DNA from: Isoetes taiwanensis
Taxonomy: Eukaryota > Streptophyta > Lycopodiopsida > Isoetales > Isoetaceae
DNA: 64,000 bases
Assembly: GCA_021234155.1 (NCBI GenBank)
Contig: JAJEKV010000164.1
Span: forward strand, 151,182 to 215,181
Direction: 5' to 3'
Part shown: positions 47,991 through 59,037 of the stretch, one piece after another
Position numbering within the stretch: position 1 is the first letter of the stretch
Layout: every line of letters starts with the position of its first letter
Program-made: the position numbers and the translations under genes
Notes under the pieces: model-generated
What the model was told of the DNA's origin: nothing
Seen by the model: only the letters and a program-made list of their open reading frames with translations
Databases searched by the model: none

Positions 47991-50670
47991 TTGTTCAATT
48001 GTTGGTTTTGACTTGTTTGTTAATAAGACTTGGCCGCTGAGTTGGCCGCTTGACTTGGCTGTTGTGTTACAATGAATGACATGGCCGCTGAGTTGGTCGC
48101 CGACTTGGTCGGCCGGGTTGCCTGCTGACTTGGCCGATGACTTGGTCATTTGGCGGCTTGCCTGGCCGACTTGGTACGTTGACTTGACTGCTGAGTTGGC
48201 TGGCCGACTTGCCCGGCGATTTGGCGGGCGACTTGTCCGTTGACTTGCATGTCTTCTCTGGCTGACTTGCACGCTGATTTGTCTGTTGACTTGCTGCGCT
48301 AGTCTTCTCTGACTTGCTGTGGCGATTTGTCTGGCGACTTGCCTCAGCTTCTCTGGCGACTTGCCCGCAATCTTCTGGCCGACTTGCTCCTGGTTGTCTG
48401 TGACTTGCTGCGAAGTCTTCTCTGCTGACTTGCCTGCAGTCTTCTCTGCTGTCTTATCTGTTGACTTGCCTGATGACTTGCCTGCATTTAGATTGCTGTT
48501 ACCAGCAACATCACATTGGGCTAGTATATGTGAATGCGTCTGCAAACTTTCAAGTATGTTTTCATGGACATCATCCTCCAATTCAAACATATTATGTCCT
48601 ATATCCTTCATGTCAAAATTGCAGGAGACAATTAAGTGACTGTAAACACTGCAGTCTGGCTCATATTCAAGTAGTTCATACCTGCTGTCTCCCACCAGTT
48701 TATAAAACTTGCCTGTGACCACCACTTCCCTCCTCCCAAATTTTTGTCCCCAAGGATCTTTGTATGCTTTCTCTACAACATGCTTAGGTACAGTACATTT
48801 TAAGATGTAGAAATCAGCCTTCTCCTTATTACCTGCTGGAGCAACCACTGCAAAGTTCTCTCCTACATCTATAATATCTGATTTCCACTCAGCATCTCCC
48901 TCATAGACTGGCCCATCAACAAGTGCAAAGATCATCCTCAATCCACGGTCTTAATTCTCAAAAACGCCCGTGTACCTATCCTATCTTTGTGTATGCACTT
49001 ACTGTATTTACCCACCCAACAATTATGACAAAAGCATGAGTAATTCATATGTGCAACTTGAGTGGCATCCCTGGAGTTCACTGGCCTGATGCTATGAAAT
49101 TTACTGGACCCTGTTAAAGTAGCACAATCGAACTGCTCAACCCTGCTTACTTCATCCACCTTGATCTCCCAAAAATACCTATAAACACAGATTGTTGAGT
49201 AACATTGTGTAGTGTCTAATAAGTAACATTGATGAGTAACATTGAGTAGTGTCTAATAAGTAACATTGATGAGTAACATTGAGCACTGTCACAGCAGTCC
49301 TGAATCCTTGAAGTAGAATGTACCTATGTTTGTCAGAATCCTTGAAGTGTTCCCTGCAGAATTGAACAACATCATGAGCATCCCGTAAAGGCTTGGAATT
49401 CCTCTTTAACATTTCGTGTGTGAGTGCTCTCTTGAGAACAGCCCTGCCCCATCATGCTCACCGCCATTCAAACAATTGTGTCTATTGTCTTACAAAATGT
49501 AGGCCAATCAAAACTGATCTGAATTTACCTTTTCCATGATATGAAGCAAAGTAGTTCCAGGTTTATTGGAATGCCGAGCTCTTATAGAATCTCCCAAGAA
49601 AGTAGAATGTTCTTGCACCCTTGAACTGGAGTGAGCAGCCATCGAACCACATTACATGGTTGTTGTATCCGACTAACTTTGGCCAAGTAATCAAAGATGC
49701 TTGTTTAGGCGATCTTTGGACAAATAAGGTGTCATGATCTCTATCATCCGAAATGTAAAAATGAGTCTCCTTGATGATATGCTGTCACCACCTGGCCGAA
49801 AAGATTTCTCTTCAACCTCTCTCTCTCGTTGCATGCACAGAATCGATGTGCACAAGTATTGTGCACTCGATCATTCTCCAATGCAAGCTTTGGATTTCCT
49901 GCTGTATTTTGAAGGTATAGTTTTCAAAGAAAATCTATGACTGATACCACGGTGTTTTTTTCGAAAAGTGCCTAGACATTCTCTCGAATTGCTTTGCTTG
50001 CCACCTTGCCTCCTAGTTATGGGGAATGAATTCAGGTCACAATGTTTTTGGCATAAGACAAAGACATCTGCCGTTGAACTGGTCTTGTATACAAGCTTCA
50101 CAATTGGCTTTGGAACCAATTTTGTCCCACCTTTGCCATCAACCTCTTTTGTTGATTCAAAACCCGGGAAGAAAAAAAAGTACAACCACAAAATAAGTTT
50201 AAGACTACCACACATGAAAAAACTTAATATGCTTCACATACCACGTCAAAGGTTTTCCATTCTACCAAATGCCCTGAACTCTTGCTCAATTCTTTTTAGG
50301 ACACATAGGTAACTTAGAAGGGCCACAAAGTTGTGCATTTCAAGAACATGCGAACATGAGCATACCACTCATCACACGAATATCCTTAGCACATACAATT
50401 GACCTCCACAAATCACTTGATGATTTGTAGGTCATTGCATTTGCTTCACATTTCGGTCCAAAGACCCACAGACGAAACAAGTACAACTGCGGTCGGCACC
50501 ATGAATATTTCTATCCAAAATTAATTTTGTTTAGTGCTTGTCGACATAGTCAAGCCTCATGTGGTACACACAACAACAAGTTTCTCTATCCTTTACTTTT
50601 CGAACGAATGGAGGTTTTAGTGCACGAAATGATGAGAACGATACTTCAAATTTTGGATATTCTCTTCAAA
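47961..50670 (-). pseudogene. Unclassified DDE-like transposase, copy B, central and C-terminal exons
   Basis: Blocks, in order down the minus strand: KFEVSFSSFRALKPPFV and ETCCCVYHMRL (about 50665-50545), GTKLVPKPIVKLVYKTSS (about 50100), HVMWFDGCSLQFKG then TWNYFASYHGKG (about 49690-49540), GEHDGAG and a helix (49470-49360), FWEIKVDEVSRVE, FHSIRPVN and YSCFCHNCWVGKYSKC (49180-48990), then FALVDGPVYEGDAEW with KADFYILKCTVPKHVV, WGQKFGRREVVVTGKFYKLV and DCSVYSHLIVSCNF (48940-48600). The matching blocks and order in copy A support one family. The Asp in WFDGCSLQFK and the Asp in GEHDG are candidate catalytic residues by inference. A stop before WNYF and several frameshifts show decay. Confidence 0.7.
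48020..48490 (-). repeat. Minisatellite coding a Lys/Ser-rich tail
   Basis: On the minus strand 12-15-bp units such as GCAGGCAAGTCA are repeated and stay open as a GKSxxKTAxK-like low-complexity tail of the transposase frame. Probably a repeat expansion inside the 3' coding region. Confidence 0.75.
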
Positions 50671-51072
50671 TCTTGCATAAAAAGTGCATTTGCATTATAA
50701 GCAACAAAAAAGAGTTAGTATTGTGAAGAAATGAAATGATAAATTTCAAACAAAAATAAAATAACCTCAGTTTCCTCCAGAAAGTGAAGAGCATGCATTA
50801 TCTTGTTTCCTTTACCAAGCCTAATCTTAATAACATGTTTCTTGCATGGTGAAACTTCGTTAATCCGAAAAGTCCAAAAGTCGAGTTACTAATTTCGTTG
50901 TTTCTGCTTAGTTTATCGGATCACGGTTTTCTTTTAAACATTGACCATGGGCCATCACCAATTTCTGCTTTGTTTTCCTTCTCAACGAGCTGGCGTAGTA
51001 ACATATCTTCTATTCAAGTTCAAGCACCTGAAGTTCCCAAGCAATTAATGCGAATTTTCAACAAAGATATAC

Positions 51073-52383
51073 CATGGCTGAGGTCCTTGCTGTAAGCACA
51101 TCAGTCGACCTGGCATACTTATGCTTTGCAAGAGAATTTCTCAAGTTGTTGACAATCTTAGTCATTGTCCCTACTTCTTTCAATTTCAACATTTCAAATT
51201 CTGGCAGCATCTTAGCAGCACCTTGAAGAACTTCTCTCCTCTCCTTTTTTGACAGTTTTCCACATACCTTATTAGCTTGTTCTGCAATCAACTTGGACAT
51301 TTGTTGTTTTCTTCTCTTGCTCAAAACATCTTCCAGATCTTTGTCATCTTCTAACAATTCAGCCTCCCTTGCTCTTTTTCTTGCTCTCTGCAGCCTTTTT
51401 CTTTGTGCATCGATTTTCCTATAGATTAACAAATTTTCTTGTGCTTCAGATTCTGCAAATAACAACAGTTATTTAAATAAAGCACAGTGCACATAACTTG
51501 AGCACCAAAAAGGAAGTCAGTACAGCACCAATAACCTGTTTCAATTTTGTCATACATGTGATGGTCTTGGATGTCCTCTGCATAATCTTGGATGTCCTCT
51601 GCATAATCTTGGATGGCTTCATGGACAAAGAAATCCTCTTCTTCCTCTCTTCCAGATTCTGCAATTAATAAAACTTCTGAAAATTAAGCAATAAATTTTA
51701 TTGCAAATGAAAGCAATGACCTGCTTCAACTTGGTCCTCCATGTGCTGTGCTTGAATGTCTTCTGCAGATTCAAGACCTGTAGCATCATATGTTGAAAAC
51801 TGTGTATCTTTCTCAGGTTCTGCAAATTAAGAGCAAATCAATAACATAACCAAATTCAATGTTGATAGAACTGCTGATTATTGAACTACTGCTTACCTGG
51901 AATGTATTCATAGCCAAAAGATTGTTCTGGAACATCAGGAACATTTGCAAAAGGCTCAGTATAAGGCGTATTCTCAGCAATTTTGGAGGCCAGCCGACCA
52001 CACAGCTGCTTAAATTGCTCGGATTGCTGTACAAGATTATGCAAACTGGACAGTAAATTATCAGGATCAAATCTTGTTCCATTCTTAGAAATGGCCAGAA
52101 GGAATGCGCCTTCCCAATTCGCATGCATTGGAAAACATCTGCAAAGAAAAGCAGCAGCTGCATTCTGCCAAACAAACGAGGCTTTGGAAAATTTGCCCGC
52201 CAATTGCAAATTCCAAGCACCATCCGAATTGCTACATACCAGGGATCGCTGACTTGGACAAACAATCCGCCGATCCTCCAAAATTGATCCGAGATCAACC
52301 GTTCCGGAGTTTGGGAAAAAATGGCGGGGAGTGAAAAAAACAGTGACGGGTGCCAGCACGTCACGATGAAGGTCCCCCAGCAC
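51073..52383 (-). CDS. 5' exons of the minus-strand transposase gene (copy B)
   Basis: Four exons join cleanly: 52383-51897, 51819-51721, 51658-51536 and 51452-51073. All three introns are phase 1, with GT donors (GTAAGC, GTCATT, GTTATT) and TTGCAG acceptors followed by AACCTG or AATCTG. The ATG lies only 64 bp from the right end of the element. Exon 1 has ICPSQRSL-like and CRCFPMHANWEGAFLLAI stretches. Exon 3 holds a threefold IQDYAED repeat. Exon 4 is a basic helix (KIDAQRKRLQRARKRAREAE) leading to LRNSLAKHKYARSTDVLTA. No stop interrupts them. An N-terminal dimerisation or DNA-binding part is my inference. The first part of exon 1 could alternatively be untranslated. Confidence 0.6.
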
Positions 52384-52447
52384 CCGTCAAGCACCCGATG
52401 TCCCGGACTGCTTTTTTGTACACCACCAATATAAATTTACCCCTCAG

Positions 52448-52825
52448 TGATCCCTTTGCTGGCAGGACTGGATTCCACGCAGTTCACAAATGAGAGTATC
52501 CTTTTACCTTTAGTAAGAACATCCACAATGCCTAAATCTTGCACAAAATGTCATATTTGTGCATATCAATGCAAATGCATGGTTTCTGCGAGCATATCCC
52601 TCACTTGCTTTAGATGTGAGCTCAGTATCACAACTTCCTATTTTAAAACAAATCTAAAAGAGAGATGCCTACTATAAGATGCAAGAATTAGAAGCATTCG
52701 GAAGAAAAAAGTGGCCCTTGGTATCTTTTTTATAAAGCTGATGCTACTTGAAGTGAAGGAGAAATATAAACATTTGTGGGAATGGGTGAAGCAACTGAAA
52801 GTCAGTTAGAAGTTCTAAGAAAGTA
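52448..52825. other. Spacer without a gene
   Basis: Between the 7.9-kb transposon and the GC-rich LINE. Nothing recognised. Confidence 0.35.
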
Positions 52826-53962
52826 AAAGGAAGGAAGGAAGGAAGTTACTTTTATCGTCCACGGAGACCAATCGGTCTATGGGACCCAATACAAAAACGC
52901 AGCAAGCGGATTACTGCCCGGATTAAAAAACCCCCGCCCGAAGGGTTTTCGAGGAAAAACCCGTGGCGACAATCACCTGTGACAAACCGTGCTAATCATA
53001 TAAAATGCGAAAACATCCCAATATATACGGTCATGCACCACCCCCAGAGTGCCTGGTCACGGACAGCCGGTGGGGCAAAGGTGACCTCGCAAGGTCCGGT
53101 ACCTCTGGATGTATGACCCTGTGGCACGATCTTGTTGGTGTTCATCGGCAAAATGCAAGGGCACGCCCAGCCGTTACTAAGGGGCGTATCGGCCCGGACC
53201 GACCTAACGCCGGGCAACTTCGAAAGTGTGAGACTCATCCTCAACGGCACCACGCTTGACAAAGACCGGCAGAGTTCGTCTGGCGGGCTCCCCAATCCAC
53301 CCGCCTCGCCGACGCGAAGATGGTGGGCAACTGCGGGAATGGAGGCAATGAGCCCCAAGGCTTTTCGGGGGCAAATGAACGCAGATTGTGGGCCCTGGCT
53401 AACACTGGGGTTGATGTGCTCCCTTGTAATGGGCCATTTTGACTGCTCACAGAGCAATGGGGTCCCGAGCTTGCCAAGGAAACAAGCATCTAGGGTACTC
53501 CCCCTTGCTGTCACGATCGACACGCTACCGTACCAGACGCGATTCGTGCTCTCGCGACGTTCCATCCGGGCGAACCACGATCTCTCTTACCCCTCCAACA
53601 GGGCCCTAAGCCGGCTGCGGACTCATGGCCCGCGGTGTAAGCCAGTGCGGGGAGCGAGCATCACCCATAGTAACCACTTTACGAAAATAGACGATGTGTC
53701 TATCAAGGGCTGCCAAGCGCGTGCAAGAATCGATTTCTGCAGCCGAGAATCGATAGGGGCTGAAGGTTTCACCCAAGTGCGGGTGCCAAAAATGCCTTCT
53801 GCACTGCTCCAAGTCATTCCAGTGCGTCAAAGAGCGACCGGGCCAAACCGACCGCATGCTGAAGAGACGGCTCGACCGGTGCGACGGATGTGGATGATGG
53901 CCCCAATCATATAGCTCACACGGTGGCTGTTGCATTGCATAAAGCGGCTTTCCGACTGCTTG

Positions 53963-54802
53963 TCACCCGCAGCGGATAGACGCCTCCCGGCAGGGCGAGG
54001 AGGGGAACTCCACCCTAGGTACCCCCTTAGGTGGGCGTGGCCCACAGGCCGCATCCCGATATGTGAGTGCGGGGAGGTATGGGGGACGCGTGAAGAGGAT
54101 ATGAGAACCACCCGGTCTTGGCAGTTGATTCGCATGTCGTAGCGACAAAATGTGTCTAGGGCATCCGGGTGAGATCGCATATCTTCCTGGTGTGGCCAAG
54201 AGGCCAACATCGTCGCATAGATGAGTGGCGGATGACCTGGTGCAAAAGATGTATGCCATCCCCCCATGCTCGATGAAGCCGGGCTCTAACCGATCAATGT
54301 AGAGGCCAAAAGTGTCGGCGAGGGGGGGCAACCACAATGACCCGATACTCTTGGTAAATGCTTGGCCCGTCGACCGCATCCTGCCAAAACAACTCTCATA
54401 CAACTTGTATATGGCATTACGCGCACAAAGGCGCGGGAGCCCCAGATTGACGCAGATCCTAGCCCACAACTTTTCCGGGGACCAGATCAAAAAGCCTTTT
54501 GCGAAGTCCACAAAGCGAAGATACAAGTCCAAATAGGTGATTCGGCCGCCTTCAATCGGTGCCCGCGGCGTAAAGATATGGTCAATCGTTGAGTGGGGGG
54601 TCGAAAGCCCGCTCGTGTGAGGGCTCGCACATCCGCCGCCGCTTGCCGGGTCAACTATGCCGCCGAGAATGCCACCAACAGGTTTGGCAAATACCGGACC
54701 CGACCATGATCGTCCGTAATTGGCCGGACAAAGGTGGGTCGCCCGCTTTGTGAATGGGGAACAACCCCGCTTGGGTCCATTGTCGGGAAACCCTCCCCGC
54801 AA
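53963..54802 (-). pseudogene. LINE reverse transcriptase
   Basis: Frame fragments give SPFTKRATHLCPANYG (from the usual PLFKKGD..CP.NYR), STIDHIFTPRAPIEGGRITY, YLDLYLRFVDFAKGFL (usually FVDF.KAFD, first catalytic Asp), LWARICVNLGLP, and LADTFGLYIDRLE, usually PLSPTLFGLYIDRLE. CDDVGLLATPG corresponds to the catalytic xxDD. Same clade as the fragment at 15.1 kb (FGLYIDQLEEW). Multiple indels. Confidence 0.85.
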
Positions 54803-55599
54803 TGCTGTTGAAACGGTAGTGAGGACCGCACAAGCGGCCGCCCCCGCCCCCTTGAGTAACTTCGGCTACCGCATACCATCGAGGTCACCGCCTTCCCATT
54901 AGCTAGCCGTTGCGGGCCCTCCTCAACATCCCTCATCCACGAGAACCAATGGGGGCCATCCCGGTGGGGGTATGGGCGCACGCTGCCCACGGGCGGGTCA
55001 TAAAGAGCTTTGCCAATCTTGTTTTCCCACGCCGGGTGATGTCCCCTGTAGGGTCGGGCTGGCCTTCGGGCACTCTCTCGCCAAAAGGTTCGAGGATGAG
55101 TGTCCGCCAGGCGAACATCTCCCCTCGATGCTTGGCAAGGTACCGCGCCTTTGTCCTTCGCCGGATGGGCGATGCGTGGTGGCCTGGCAAGCGGTACACG
55201 GATCGGGGATGTGGCGGGCTGCGGCTGCGTTCTTTACATCCGCATCAAACCATCGGGTCTGTGGGAATGTTGCTGACCACCGAAGCGGCGAAGGGCCTGC
55301 CAAAGCACCCTCACGTGATCCCGTAATAGCGAAGTCGGTGGTGCATCTGCTGCTCTAGTGTGGAGGTCTGCGACTACCGGAGGGCGTTCATGAGCATCTC
55401 GGCGTAGTCCTCTCCTCACGCGCTCATAATCCGGAGTCTCAACCGAGGGCGCGAGGGCTGGCATAGTGGGGGGTTACGGCGGCTCGCCAAACCAGGTCCA
55501 AATAAAGTGGGAGGTGATCCGAGTCGACCTCCTCATCCCGACCGTATGTGCCCACCCGAAACGGTGATGAGATGCATATCTTGCGCAACTACAAGCACA

Positions 55600-56310
55600 T
55601 AGTCCACCACACTAGACCCTCCCCCGATTGTCACATGCGCGCATGCACTTGGCGGTAGAATCGGGCCACCGCGGAAAGGCCATTGCAAATTATCAAGTCA
55701 AAAATGCCACATAGCGAGAACAAATCACCGCCAAAGCGAAAGGGACTGGCCGTCATCCGATTCGCCGCCGCTACTTCAGCATTAAGGCGAAGCCGCAGGA
55801 CATCGCCGCCGTGAGGGGTCAAGTCGCATGGGCTGCTCTACTCCCCGTCCGCATTGAAATCTCCAAGAAGGGCGACCCTACCCAACCGCCGATGTTTGCC
55901 AGATGTCATCATATAGATCGACATACGGGTCCATCCTATCCGCATCGGGTGGTCGCTGGCGAAGGTGCCGCCTCGCGAGGGAAATAACAGCGCCGTAAAA
56001 GAGGGTTGCCACGGTATTATGCACAACGAACCCGTGGTACCGGCCAGTGTCCGTCGATTTCCGAGGGTAACCGAATGTTGCCAAGGTTGTCCGTAGTAGC
56101 AAGCCACTCACCATGACCCCGCTGTCCCTGCATATGTGTATTGAAGACCGAAAATGTTGGTAACCCCGGCAAAATCAGGCAGCTCAGGTCCAGCATGCCC
56201 CATGTCTCCATGAGGAAGATGAGATCCATACCGCCGCCACGGAAAGTTCGATCGTCCCCTTCCGGCCAAGGGAAGCCCTCGACAGCCCATGAGACCACCC
56301 CGAGACACAA
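55600..56310 (-). pseudogene. LINE APE-type endonuclease
   Basis: DLIFLMETWG (catalytic Glu), VHNTVATLFYGAVISLAR and VALLGDFNADGE (GDFNA catalytic motif) lie in adjacent frames. Domain order endonuclease then RT is that of a standard APE-clade LINE. Confidence 0.8.
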
Positions 56311-56512
56311 TTCCTATTTGTCAGCAGGATGGTACGCGCAGCCTGAGTCATGGGGGACGGGAAGCAGAGGCCGAAAGGAGAAGTAGATGGAGCTTTAGGC
56401 AAAGATGTGGTCAGAGGGTGTGGGCCGCGAGGGAGCAGAGTAGGAGCAGGAGAAGGGGGCCGTGGTAGTAGAAGCAAGGTGGCCGCCGCAGCCGTGGTTG
56501 GGGCTGCTGGTC

Positions 56513-57733
56513 TCAGCGCGTGCCGCAGTCGGAAAATGCATCCCCGCCAACCCCCTTCGCATTCCCCCGCTGGCTTAATGCTCTCCGGACTCGGCAAGCT
56601 CCCGTCCGGCTGCCTTGCTGTACGGGGTGTGAGGTCCCGTCCACATACGTGGATGTCCCCTTCAACATCTGGCCCCCGGCGCAATATGGCATCACGCACT
56701 GCATCATCCGCAACCGTGAATATGACAATGCGTCCACGGCGGCGCCGGAACCCATGCCGGGCCGCTTTCGAAATGTGAACTGGCCGGGAATGTCATCCGA
56801 TCGGTGAATGTGTGTTCGGATGTTGTGGGCGGTAGACTCTCCCCGCCGCTCACGCATACCTCGAACTACCGATTGTGGCCTCTCCGCCAAGGCCACGAGT
56901 TCTCCGACTGCGCCGGTCCAAGGTGGGCGAAGGCCGGGTCCCCTTGGGGGGGGTGGTGGTGGTGGGATGGCGGGAGTGACCGGGAGTGTGGCTGGGGCAG
57001 CAGTCGCGGGGGGCATTGCCAGCTGGCGGGAGGCCGGCGGGATAGCGTCTGGGAGCCGCGTTCTCGCCCCGGTGGAAGTCGGGAGCACGCTCTTCAGAGC
57101 TTGCTTCTTGGCCATCCCCTGCCACGCTGCTGCCGCACGACTATATGAACCTCGGTAGGGAGACCACGGCTCTGTGCGTGGATGGTTGCCCGCGAGCCCC
57201 ACGGGCTCGGGCTCACGAGTAGCGAGAGCGTGCTCGAGCCCCGACTACCGAGGCGTCGGGGGCCGGGCTTGCTGTTCGATCTTACTCCGAAGATCCTGAA
57301 GCTGTGTGCGGCAGTGCGCAAGGCGATTTTGTGCTCCCCGTGCCATGGTGGTGGCTGCCTCTACCTCGGCGGAGAGCGGCGTGACCATCGTCTCTGCGAT
57401 TGCGCCGCTCCCTCTCTGTGTCATGGTGTCGGTGATGAACACAGATTCTGCAAGGCCCGCGTAATGTAACCTCTGCACCTTTCTTGCCCGCTTCGAAGTG
57501 TGCAAGGCCAAGGCCATCTTCCACATCGGCGTCTGGTCTCTCAAAGCACGTGTCTGGTTCTTCGACCCGATTTGCCTTTTGAGCACATGGGATGCGAGGA
57601 CTCCATCTCCCATCGCCATGCCATGCCAAAGGGCACCGTTAGCCTCAATACGAGCAATTGTTAGCCTCCATTCCCGCTTTGGCGTGGCTCCAATTCTCCG
57701 CCCGGGCGGGGAGTTCCTATGTGGTCCGAGCAA
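56513..57733 (-). pseudogene. LINE ORF1 remnant
   Basis: 57733-57245 is Ala/Arg-rich and heptad-like at its end (TMARGAQNRLAHCRTQLQDL), suggesting a coiled coil. 57202-56513 is Pro-rich (AIPPPPPPPRGPGLRPP), then basic. Likely an RNA-binding ORF1 protein by position. No zinc knuckle seen. Confidence 0.5.
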
Positions 57734-57960
57734 TTAATCCCTTCCGGCGGGCTGGCCGCCGGAGGGGGCCTTAGCCTTAGCCCGAGCCTCCTTCTTCATG
57801 GAGGGTGACTCTCCCACGCCCCATGATGGCTGATCGGGGACCGTTTGTGCGGGCGGGCCCTCGCCTTTGGGTTTCCCAGGCCGCCCATCTTCTGTGGCCA
57901 TGACTCCCAAAGTTTGAGGGATCTCCGGCTGCGGAAAGGGTGCCTAGAATTGAATTTGGG

Positions 57961-58211
57961 GGCTCAAGAACGCCAAGCGAGCACCTTTTGGGCTAGTCAA
58001 TCGGAAACCCTTTCGAATACTTACTAAAACATACGCCAATCCCTATATTGGTGTCGGACTTTCATCAACAACACCATCGAAACTAGGGTATGAATTAGTA
58101 AAACATTCTCGTAACCTTCAATAAGAGTACAACACACACCTTTCAACACCGCGTGGCCAAGACCAACAACGGCATCGGTGAGGGCTATACTTCTCAAAGA
58201 AGGAAGAAGAA
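57961..58211. other. Spacer without a gene
   Basis: AT-richer than the LINE. Nothing recognised. Confidence 0.3.
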
Positions 58212-58547
58212 GGGCTGCCACAAAACCCCTAGTACACAGCCCGGAAAACAGCAGATTTGAGCACTGAAACAAAGACAAGCATGCAGGTACCATACACCGT
58301 TGGAAAGCTCTCTGAACCAGCTTTCCAACAAGCCCAAGCACATGAAAATCTGACACCGGATGTGAGAGATCCACATCAAAGTGTCTATGGGCTGCCACAG
58401 AAACCCTAGCACACAGCCCGGAAAACAGCAGATTTGAGCACTGAAACAAAGACAAGCATGCAAATACCATACACCGTTGTAAAGCTCTCTGAACCAGCTT
58501 TCCAACAAGCCCAAGCACATGAAAATCTGACACCGGATGTGAGAGAT
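58212..58547 (+). repeat. Tandem duplication, period 177 bp
   Basis: 58212-58370 and 58389-58547 are near-identical 159-bp copies (GGGCTGCCACA ... GGATGTGAGAGAT) separated by 18 bp. Open frames over both copies are by-products of the repetition. Confidence 0.9.
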
Positions 58548-58834
58548 ATGACCGATCAAAATTCTGCCGCCTTCAGGAGGGAAGTGGGCGCCTTCAGGAG
58601 AAAACGTGTATGGAATTTAAGTCAAAACAAAATGCCAGAAAATGGAAGTACTTGCCAACAGACAATCCACGTACAAAGTAGTGGTATTCTTAAGAATTTT
58701 GAGAAAAGTTGCACTTATTAGATCTTTTGTCTTCTAGTGTCGTAGAATCAAGAGTATAGGTAGGAGAGAATTCCTCCAATCAAAATAATCCCTCAAAAGA
58801 TCATTGGAACTTAGGATTTGGTAGCTGCTAAGCA

Positions 58835-59035
58835 TGGCGTGTAATGTCTTGAATGGTGGACCATAAGGTCCAAGTCTCAAATATTGGTTAGTATTGTTAC
58901 TTTGGTCTTTAACAAAATTGACCAACCCTTTTTTAGCATGTGCGTAAGGTCCAAGTCTTCAGTCTTGGTTTAGGATTTAGGGTTTAAGGTCCAAGTCTAC
59001 GGTCCTTAACAAAATTGATCAACTTTTTTTGAGTA
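58835..59035 (+). repeat. Repeat block X, partial copy 3
   Basis: Matches the end of X copies 1 and 2 (GTGTAATGTCTTGAA(C/T)GGTGG, TTAGTATTGTTACTTTGGTC). Flanks adenylate kinase copy 3. Confidence 0.8.
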
Positions 59036-59037
59036 GC

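Larger units (their letters stand above)
44527..52447. mobile_element. 7.9-kb terminal-inverted-repeat DNA transposon, Mutator-like ends
   Basis: Left end 44527-44562 begins CTGAGGGTAAATTTATATTG; the right end, reverse-complemented from 52447, begins CTGAGGGGTAAATTTATATT. They match over 36-38 bp with two single-base indels. Flanks are TGATGTCTTT (44517-44526) and TGATCCCTTT (52448-52457), a 10-bp target duplication with two mismatches. A 9-10-bp duplication fits Mutator-like elements. Two gene systems are inside: a plus-strand spliced gene at 44.9-46.7 kb and, on the minus strand from 52.38 kb down to 48 kb, a multi-exon gene with the same domain order as transposase copy A. Satellite-like DNA lies between them. 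It looks like a once-autonomous element, now decayed. Confidence 0.8.
52826..57960 (-). mobile_element. Nearly full-length GC-rich LINE
   Basis: About 5.1 kb on the minus strand, with ORF1-like sequence (57733-56513), APE endonuclease (about 56300-55830), reverse transcriptase (about 54800-54000) and a 3' end GGTCTCCGTGGACGATAAAA next to a (CTTC)n tail (52826-52850). The 3' 130 bp match the LINE fragment ending at 16.6 kb. Base composition jumps from AT-rich to strongly GC-rich at both edges. Frames are broken repeatedly, so no intact protein remains. The exact 5' end is uncertain and is placed by composition. Confidence 0.85.

Noticed and set aside
53005-57737. Many long ORFs on the plus strand at 53-57.7 kb
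   Set aside because: Shadow frames of the GC-rich minus-strand LINE. They contain no domain.
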